Part shown: in pieces, positions 58,866-64,000 of the stretch
Numbering within the stretch: position 1 is the stretch's first letter
How the letters are laid out: every line of letters starts with the position of its first letter
Notes under the pieces: generated by a model
Told to the model about the DNA's origin: nothing
The model's input: only the letters and a program-made list of their open reading frames with translations
Databases searched by the model: none
Made by a program: the position numbers and the translations under genes
NCBI RefSeq assembly: GCF_015222005.1
Contig: NZ_JADFFL010000013.1
Span: 35,391 to 99,390 of the forward strand
DNA length: 64,000 bases
Direction of reading: 5' to 3'
From: Mucilaginibacter myungsuensis
GTDB lineage: Bacteria; Bacteroidota; Bacteroidia; Sphingobacteriales; Sphingobacteriaceae

Positions 58866-61762
58866 CCAGCCAACTGATCAAAGGACCTACGCCATGGCAG
58901 CGGCGCATTATCAGAGCAATGATCTTGATAGGCGCAGGGTGTATGATGTTTTTTTTATACAGCCTATTACGCAGATCGGTAGTTGGCTATAAACCGCTTT
59001 ACTTCCTGCTGATAAGCACCTTCGTATTTACTTTATTTAAAATAATTTTCGAATGGTATCATTATTGGTCTATCAAGGTACCGGAGCTACCCAATACGTC
59101 AAAAAATTATTCGGTAGATATTTTTACAACTTTCTGCGCGGGCGAACCATATGATATGATCGTGGATACCCTAACAGCTATCCAAGCAATCACTTACCCA
59201 CATAAAACATTTTTGTGCGACGAAGCTGATGACGCTTATTTAAAAGGTGTGTGCGAAAAATTAGGTATAGTGCATATTACCCGCCAGGTAAAGATCGATG
59301 CCAAGGCAGGCAATATCAATAACGCACTACGATCATCTTCGGGTGAATTATGTGTGATCTTAGATCCGGATCATCGACCACAGCCCAATATGTTAGACCC
59401 GATCGTTGGTCATTTTGATGACCTCGGGGTTGGTTTTGTTCAGATCGTTCAAGCGTATCATAACCAAAACACTGGTTGGGTGGCCAAAGGCGCTTCGCAG
59501 CAAACTTACCAATTTTACGGACCTATGATGATGTGTATGAACAGTTACGGTACCGTACAGGCCATTGGCGCAAATTGCACATTCAGACGTTCAGCACTCG
59601 ATTCTATAGGTGGGCATGCGGCCGGCCTGGCAGAAGATATGCATACCGCAATGCAGCTGCATGCCAAAGGGTGGCGTTCGGTATACGTGCCGGCAGTGGT
59701 TACACACGGCTTGGTACCAGCTACCATGAGTGCATATTTTAAACAACAATTAAAATGGTCTCGGGGCGTGTTCGAACTTATGCTGACATCATACATCAAA
59801 CTTTTTAACAAGTTCGATCTTAGGCAAAAGTTACATTACGGGCTTATGCCTCTTTTCTATATGTCGGGTTTTGTTTTCCTTTTCAATTTTCTGATACCGA
59901 TAGTTTCATTGTTGGCGAGTGTATATCCATTAAAGATGGATTTCTCGCAGTTTGTGATCATTAGTACACCTTTTATAACCTCAGTGATATTAGTACGGCA
60001 TTATGTGCAACGTTGGGTAATGGATGAGCAAGAACGTGGCTTTCATGTCATTGGGGGCCTGTTGCTTATCGGCACCTGGTGGGTATTCATCACAGGCTTT
60101 ATTTACACACTTATCCGTAAAAACGTACCATACATCCCCACGCCTAAAGATCTAAGCGAAGAAAAGAATCTTAAGATCAATTTGCCAAATGTGATAGTTT
60201 TAGTATTATCTGTAAGTGCTATTTGGTATGGGCTCATCAACGATCGGAACCCTTTTACTTTCTTAATGGCCGGGATGGCGGGGTTGAATTGTTTGTTCAT
60301 GACCTTTATGATCCTTGCGGCAGAGCAATTTAAGTTAAGGCGAATAGCACGCAAACTAACTTATTTAAATGGTTTACAGGCGTTAATAAAAGAGTTAAAA
60401 GGGCGATTTTGGATATTTCGGAGAAAGCTTTACTCGGGGGTAAGGTCGTTAAGCTTAATGTTAACTGTGCTTACCATCTGCGTTTGTATTTACTTTTCTA
60501 TGGATAACACCGGCACAGCTTACGACTACCCTTTGTATAATAAACAATACGAACTTGCAAATGGATATCCGTTAGATGTAAAAACAAAGCTGAATGAGGC
60601 TGTACCCGCGGCCTCTTTGGCAATAAGATCACTTAACCCTAACGCGTTTCTTTCCACTAAAGGAGTTATATACAGTAAAGGCAGTTTTTGGTACAAAAAC
60701 ACCTACCCGCTTACTAAAAAGATCATTTTAAAAGATATTAATGAAGTACGCAACGCTGGTATAAATACGATCAAAATTTATGGCCCCAACGTTTACGACA
60801 ATTCGATACTTGAAGCCGCACGAACTAACAGCATAAAAGTGCATTATAGTTTTTGGATGCCGGATCCAAAAACTTTCCTAACAGAAAGCGACAAATGGAC
60901 AGATCTATCTTCGGCAATTTTAGAAACCGTAGAAAAACTAAAAGACAGTCAGGAGATCACCTCCTGGAATATCGGCAATTATCCTTTTCAGTTGCTTGAT
61001 AAATATTACAGTGGAAGCGATCTGGTCAAGGCCAGATCGTTGTATGTAGCATGGTTAAAGCAACTGGTACAAAAGATAAAAACATCCGACCCCCGGCGGA
61101 CGATCACCGTGGACGCCCTTTCTTGCACAAGCTTAACGGCAACGGTAACCCTTTTTCATCAACAAATTCCGGCGATAAATGCTTTCGGCTTAATACTGCC
61201 CAACAGTGCATCGGTCCAAATACTTAATAAAGTTCTGGATGTACCATATTTTTTTTCCAGCGCATACCCTACCGTATTCGAAAATGGCCAATATCCTGCA
61301 GGCGGTATCTTTTACGCTAATTGGCAAGACCAGGAAGCGGCATCAACTGTCGCATTTGATGGTTTAAAAGACAAATGGGGCCGCATTAAACCCTTTTTTG
61401 CATCCATAAGCAGGATATGGAAAGGCCACGTACCAGATCATGACGTGCCTGCCATCAAAATATTAAGACCCGCCGTTACAACTGATATAGGATCCAAACT
61501 GACATATGCGGCTTTAATTTTCAGACAAAATAAATGGGACCTTACCAAACCCGAAGAAAAAGGGCTAACTTTTGATTGGTATATGGTCCGTACCGACCAG
61601 TGGGGTAACGCGTTGAGCATGAAAAAAATAGGTTCGGGCACAAAAACAGAAGTGACCATCCCGAGCGACCATCAATACTTCAGGCTCTATCTTGTTGCCT
61701 TTAACGATAAAAATAATAGCACCAGTGATCTTACCACACTAAACACACCACTTATCAACTAA
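58862..61762 (+). CDS. Cellulose-synthase-like GT2 membrane synthase fused to a degenerate glycosidase domain
   Basis: The 966-residue protein has two N-terminal membrane helices and a GT2 domain (about 83-300). This shows Asp-Glu-Ala-Asp-Asp, Asp168-Pro-Asp170, Glu258-Asp259 and Gln295-Gln-Leu-Lys298-Trp299; the last is the QxxRW motif with Lys for Arg. Further helices follow (about 325-490 and 533-550), as in BcsA; no PilZ domain is present. From about 590 to 870 lies a TIM-barrel domain, then a beta-sandwich to the end. This tail mirrors the upstream glycosidase, but Glu146 of that protein corresponds to Tyr707 in Trp-Asn-Ile-Gly-Asn-Tyr and Glu232 corresponds to Ser800, so the tail should be inactive. 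The polymer is not known. Confidence 0.85.
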   Translation: MTSQLIKGPTPWQRRIIRAMILIGAGCMMFFLYSLLRRSVVGYKPLYFLLISTFVFTLFKIIFEWYHYWSIKVPELPNTSKNYSVDIFTTFCAGEPYDMIVDTLTAIQAITYPHKTFLCDEADDAYLKGVCEKLGIVHITRQVKIDAKAGNINNALRSSSGELCVILDPDHRPQPNMLDPIVGHFDDLGVGFVQIVQAYHNQNTGWVAKGASQQTYQFYGPMMMCMNSYGTVQAIGANCTFRRSALDSIGGHAAGLAEDMHTAMQLHAKGWRSVYVPAVVTHGLVPATMSAYFKQQLKWSRGVFELMLTSYIKLFNKFDLRQKLHYGLMPLFYMSGFVFLFNFLIPIVSLLASVYPLKMDFSQFVIISTPFITSVILVRHYVQRWVMDEQERGFHVIGGLLLIGTWWVFITGFIYTLIRKNVPYIPTPKDLSEEKNLKINLPNVIVLVLSVSAIWYGLINDRNPFTFLMAGMAGLNCLFMTFMILAAEQFKLRRIARKLTYLNGLQALIKELKGRFWIFRRKLYSGVRSLSLMLTVLTICVCIYFSMDNTGTAYDYPLYNKQYELANGYPLDVKTKLNEAVPAASLAIRSLNPNAFLSTKGVIYSKGSFWYKNTYPLTKKIILKDINEVRNAGINTIKIYGPNVYDNSILEAARTNSIKVHYSFWMPDPKTFLTESDKWTDLSSAILETVEKLKDSQEITSWNIGNYPFQLLDKYYSGSDLVKARSLYVAWLKQLVQKIKTSDPRRTITVDALSCTSLTATVTLFHQQIPAINAFGLILPNSASVQILNKVLDVPYFFSSAYPTVFENGQYPAGGIFYANWQDQEAASTVAFDGLKDKWGRIKPFFASISRIWKGHVPDHDVPAIKILRPAVTTDIGSKLTYAALIFRQNKWDLTKPEEKGLTFDWYMVRTDQWGNALSMKKIGSGTKTEVTIPSDHQYFRLYLVAFNDKNNSTSDLTTLNTPLIN

Positions 61763-61768
61763 TGAACC

Positions 61769-63466
61769 ATGGTATCTGTTAAAAGAAAATATCTGGTAGC
61801 CGGGGTGATATTTATCGTTCTGACCTCATCGCTTTGGATCATTAAAGCCGCGGCAAAACGATACCTGATCAATGACTGTTATGAACGTACAGATGAGTGT
61901 GTATCGGGGGTCTTTTTTAAGACCGATGATTTTAGTTGGGCTAAAAAAACCTGCGATCATTACACCCTTATTTGGAAAAATACCGCCCTATGGTCCAATG
62001 ATAGCCAACTAAAGATCGCTATGAATAAGGGTGACGTATTACTGACAGTTGAGACCTGGCTAAAAGGGCTATCATCGGATAACGTTTTAGAAGCAACCTT
62101 GTCAGGCAAATTCGACCGTAATATTGATGATCTTGGCCGCAATATCACCTTCGCAAAGCACCGCGTTTATCTACGCTGGAACCCTGATATGGAGGTGCCC
62201 GTCCAAAATTACCCTTGGCAGTTCCGATCAGCGCAATTGTATCGCCGGGCATTTGATCATGTAGCGAAACGTATCAAGAAGATCGCACCACAAACAGTTG
62301 TTATATGGGGGCCTACCGGTTATCCCGGCGATACAGAATATTGGCCAGGAAACCAATATGTAGACATGGTATCTATAACACTCGGGAGCAGATCAGAATT
62401 TATAGCAAAAAATTATCCGATACAAAAAGACATCAAGGCGCTTTTACGTTCCAAATTGCATCGGATGCGATATATAAATAAACCTATTCTTGTCCTTACT
62501 TCTGATAGATTTGACAAAAAGCTGATAACCAATAACTTGCTTAATGAGCAAACAGCTTACATGCGCGACAATTCGGAGATGGTATATAGCGCAAAGCTCT
62601 ATGCCGATACCGAAGCGATCAAACCTGTTCGGGCCAGACTTCATATTGGGGTTTATGACCCCGACGAAAAATTGACAGATCTACCCGGAATCAATGTGGA
62701 ACATATTTTTACTGACATAGGTGAATTGCAAAAAGGGCTGTTCAAAAAAAAATTCGACGCCATTACAAAGCGGGGACACGATGTTATTTTGACAGTTGAG
62801 CCTTGGAGAGATACCTCTAACATATCAGATACAGATGTCACTAAAAGTATTTTAAACGGCCGTTATAATAACGTTATTAAAAACCTATTTAGAATAATCG
62901 GTACCACTGAGCGGGTGGTTTATTTACGATGGATGCACGAGATGGAAATACCCATACACCGGTACCCTTGGCAAAGTCGGGATCCAGTATCCTATATTAA
63001 AGCCTTCAGGTATTTTATGCTGTTCGATGGCGGAACTCCTAAAAATGTAAAAAAAGTTTGGGGCCCTGCGGGCGACCGGGGCTCGGTAGACTTTTGGCCG
63101 GGAGACGATGTTGTTGATTATATCAGCATTGCTATTTACGGCCTACCAGATAAAAATATCACCGATCCAAATCTACAGGAATCTTTTAAAAGCGCATTTT
63201 ACAGAAAATACTATCGTATGCGTTTTTTAGATAAGCCATTGTTCATAACCGAATTTGGTGTAAAAGGACCACAAACATATCAGGATGCCTGGTTAGCAGG
63301 TGCGTCAGTAACTATAAAAGAAAACCGCCATATTTTTGGAATAAGTTATTTTAACCAAGTAGACAATCCCGCAGCATGGGGTAAAATAAAAGCGCCAAAC
63401 TGGGCTATCTCAAAGGCGTCCATGCAAAAGTTCATAAAAGCAGTGAATGACGATAATTCTCGATAA
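61769..63466 (+). CDS. Membrane-anchored protein with two GH26-like barrels, the first degenerate
   Basis: The 565-residue protein has one N-terminal membrane helix (about 8-27) and two barrel domains (about 40-275 and 290-555). They share Val-Tyr-Leu-Arg-Trp, Tyr-Pro-Trp-Gln, Val-Trp-Gly-Pro and Trp-Pro-Gly motifs, so they arose by duplication. Domain two has His390-Glu391-Met, like the GH26 acid/base motif, and Glu495 in Phe-Ile-Thr-Glu-Phe as nucleophile. Domain one has Pro139-Asp140-Met in place of His-Glu-Met and Thr244-Ser245 where the nucleophile belongs, so it is probably inactive. It starts six bases after the synthase. GH26 enzymes are usually beta-mannanases or beta-1,3-xylanases; the match here is by motif only. 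Confidence 0.7.
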   Translation: MVSVKRKYLVAGVIFIVLTSSLWIIKAAAKRYLINDCYERTDECVSGVFFKTDDFSWAKKTCDHYTLIWKNTALWSNDSQLKIAMNKGDVLLTVETWLKGLSSDNVLEATLSGKFDRNIDDLGRNITFAKHRVYLRWNPDMEVPVQNYPWQFRSAQLYRRAFDHVAKRIKKIAPQTVVIWGPTGYPGDTEYWPGNQYVDMVSITLGSRSEFIAKNYPIQKDIKALLRSKLHRMRYINKPILVLTSDRFDKKLITNNLLNEQTAYMRDNSEMVYSAKLYADTEAIKPVRARLHIGVYDPDEKLTDLPGINVEHIFTDIGELQKGLFKKKFDAITKRGHDVILTVEPWRDTSNISDTDVTKSILNGRYNNVIKNLFRIIGTTERVVYLRWMHEMEIPIHRYPWQSRDPVSYIKAFRYFMLFDGGTPKNVKKVWGPAGDRGSVDFWPGDDVVDYISIAIYGLPDKNITDPNLQESFKSAFYRKYYRMRFLDKPLFITEFGVKGPQTYQDAWLAGASVTIKENRHIFGISYFNQVDNPAAWGKIKAPNWAISKASMQKFIKAVNDDNSR

Positions 63467-63823
63467 AATAAAGGCTGTACACACAAGATCCCTGTAATAA
63501 CGCCGTTAGCCCATACTGATCAGACACACCTTCAGGCCATACGAAAAAGTCATTAAGTTAAGGAATTTTCGATGTAGCTTATGCACCGGTAGGGTGCAAA
63601 AGCTTCGTAGGAAAAATAGTCAAACTTAACCGTTCGTCGTAGGTGCACAACTTAGCTTCAGCACCTATGGCGCTTTTCATCGATCGTACTTGAAATTCTA
63701 CAAAGCTTTAACCTCCCTGAGGTTCTCTTAACTCGATGACCTTGAGCTTTAAGATATGGCATATATCCACTGTCCCCGGGTTAAGGTGAGTTGCCGGTGG
63801 TATTCAGAAAAGAAGTTACTCCA
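63467..63823. other. Spacer between the synthase operon and the rRNA operon
   Basis: These 357 bases hold no credible gene. Two short hairpins are visible: TGCACC (63582-63587) with GGTGCA (63593-63598), and TAGGTGC (63640-63646) with GCACCTA (63661-63667); their arms are related. Nothing else is recognisable. Confidence 0.5.
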
Positions 63824-63858
63824 CAAAAAAAGCCCCTCTACTTACGTAAAGGGGCTTT
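63824..63858 (-). terminator. Terminator of the rRNA operon
   Basis: On the minus strand AAAGCCCCTTTACG... pairs AAAGCCCC (63858-63851) with GGGGCTTT (63836-63829), followed by a T-run. It lies about 25 bases after the 5S gene. Confidence 0.9.
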
Positions 63859-63882
63859 GGTTTAACGTCTTATTAGACGATA

Positions 63883-63996
<114 letters not shown>

Positions 63997-64000
63997 ATTT

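Noticed and set aside
63467..63823. tRNA or small RNA in the spacer before the rRNA operon
   Set aside because: The two small hairpins do not form a cloverleaf and no conserved tRNA loop sequence is seen.

Overview
The window looks like chromosome of a Bacteroidota member of family Sphingobacteriaceae, most like Mucilaginibacter or Pedobacter. The signs are a SusC/SusD pair with lipoproteins marked by a Cys-Lys-Lys start, a PorD-type protein next to coaBC, triple-tyrosine propeller regulators, TAnnTTTG promoter elements, near absence of Shine-Dalgarno sequences (hsp20 is the exception), and many dispersed intergenic hairpins. I see no prophage, integrase, transposase, CRISPR array or tRNA. 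The right edge enters an rRNA operon at its 5S end, read leftward.

Layout. 1-9.7 kb: end of an M28 peptidase, a NUDIX-type regulator with a palindrome at its start, coaBC-porD, a TlpA-like thioredoxin, a BlaI/BlaR1-like pair with an operator, recN, and a TonB-C-terminal-domain protein. 10-19 kb: fabI, hsp20, a thioesterase, a GlcD-type flavoprotein, folB, glutaryl-CoA-type acyl-CoA dehydrogenase, a TPR histidine kinase and a GH1 beta-glucosidase. 19-29 kb: small stress-type proteins, a two-cassette ModF-like ATPase, a GT39-like membrane protein, rpe, pnp, rpsO and an exonuclease. 29-38 kb: an S9 peptidase and two S41 peptidases in one orientation, a thioesterase, ddl and a secreted protein.

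38.4-51.5 kb is a polysaccharide utilisation locus: divergent propeller/LuxR regulator, SusC, SusD, two PKD surface lipoproteins and two GH16 enzymes. It fits capture and cleavage of a beta-1,3-type glucan such as laminarin; the GH1 enzyme at 17.6 kb could finish the oligosaccharides. 51.5-57.3 kb holds a secreted unknown, an orphan cytosine-5 DNA methyltransferase, an arginine deiminase/CtlX pair and a DUF1080 lipoprotein.

57.5-63.5 kb is the most unusual part: a tightly packed three-gene operon of a lipoprotein glycosidase, a cellulose-synthase-like GT2 membrane synthase, and a membrane-anchored protein with two GH26-like barrels. The synthase carries a fused extracytoplasmic barrel that resembles the upstream glycosidase but has lost both catalytic glutamates, and the third protein pairs a degenerate barrel with an apparently intact one. 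I read this as a polysaccharide synthesis or export system with attached active and inactive glycosidase modules; its product is unknown.
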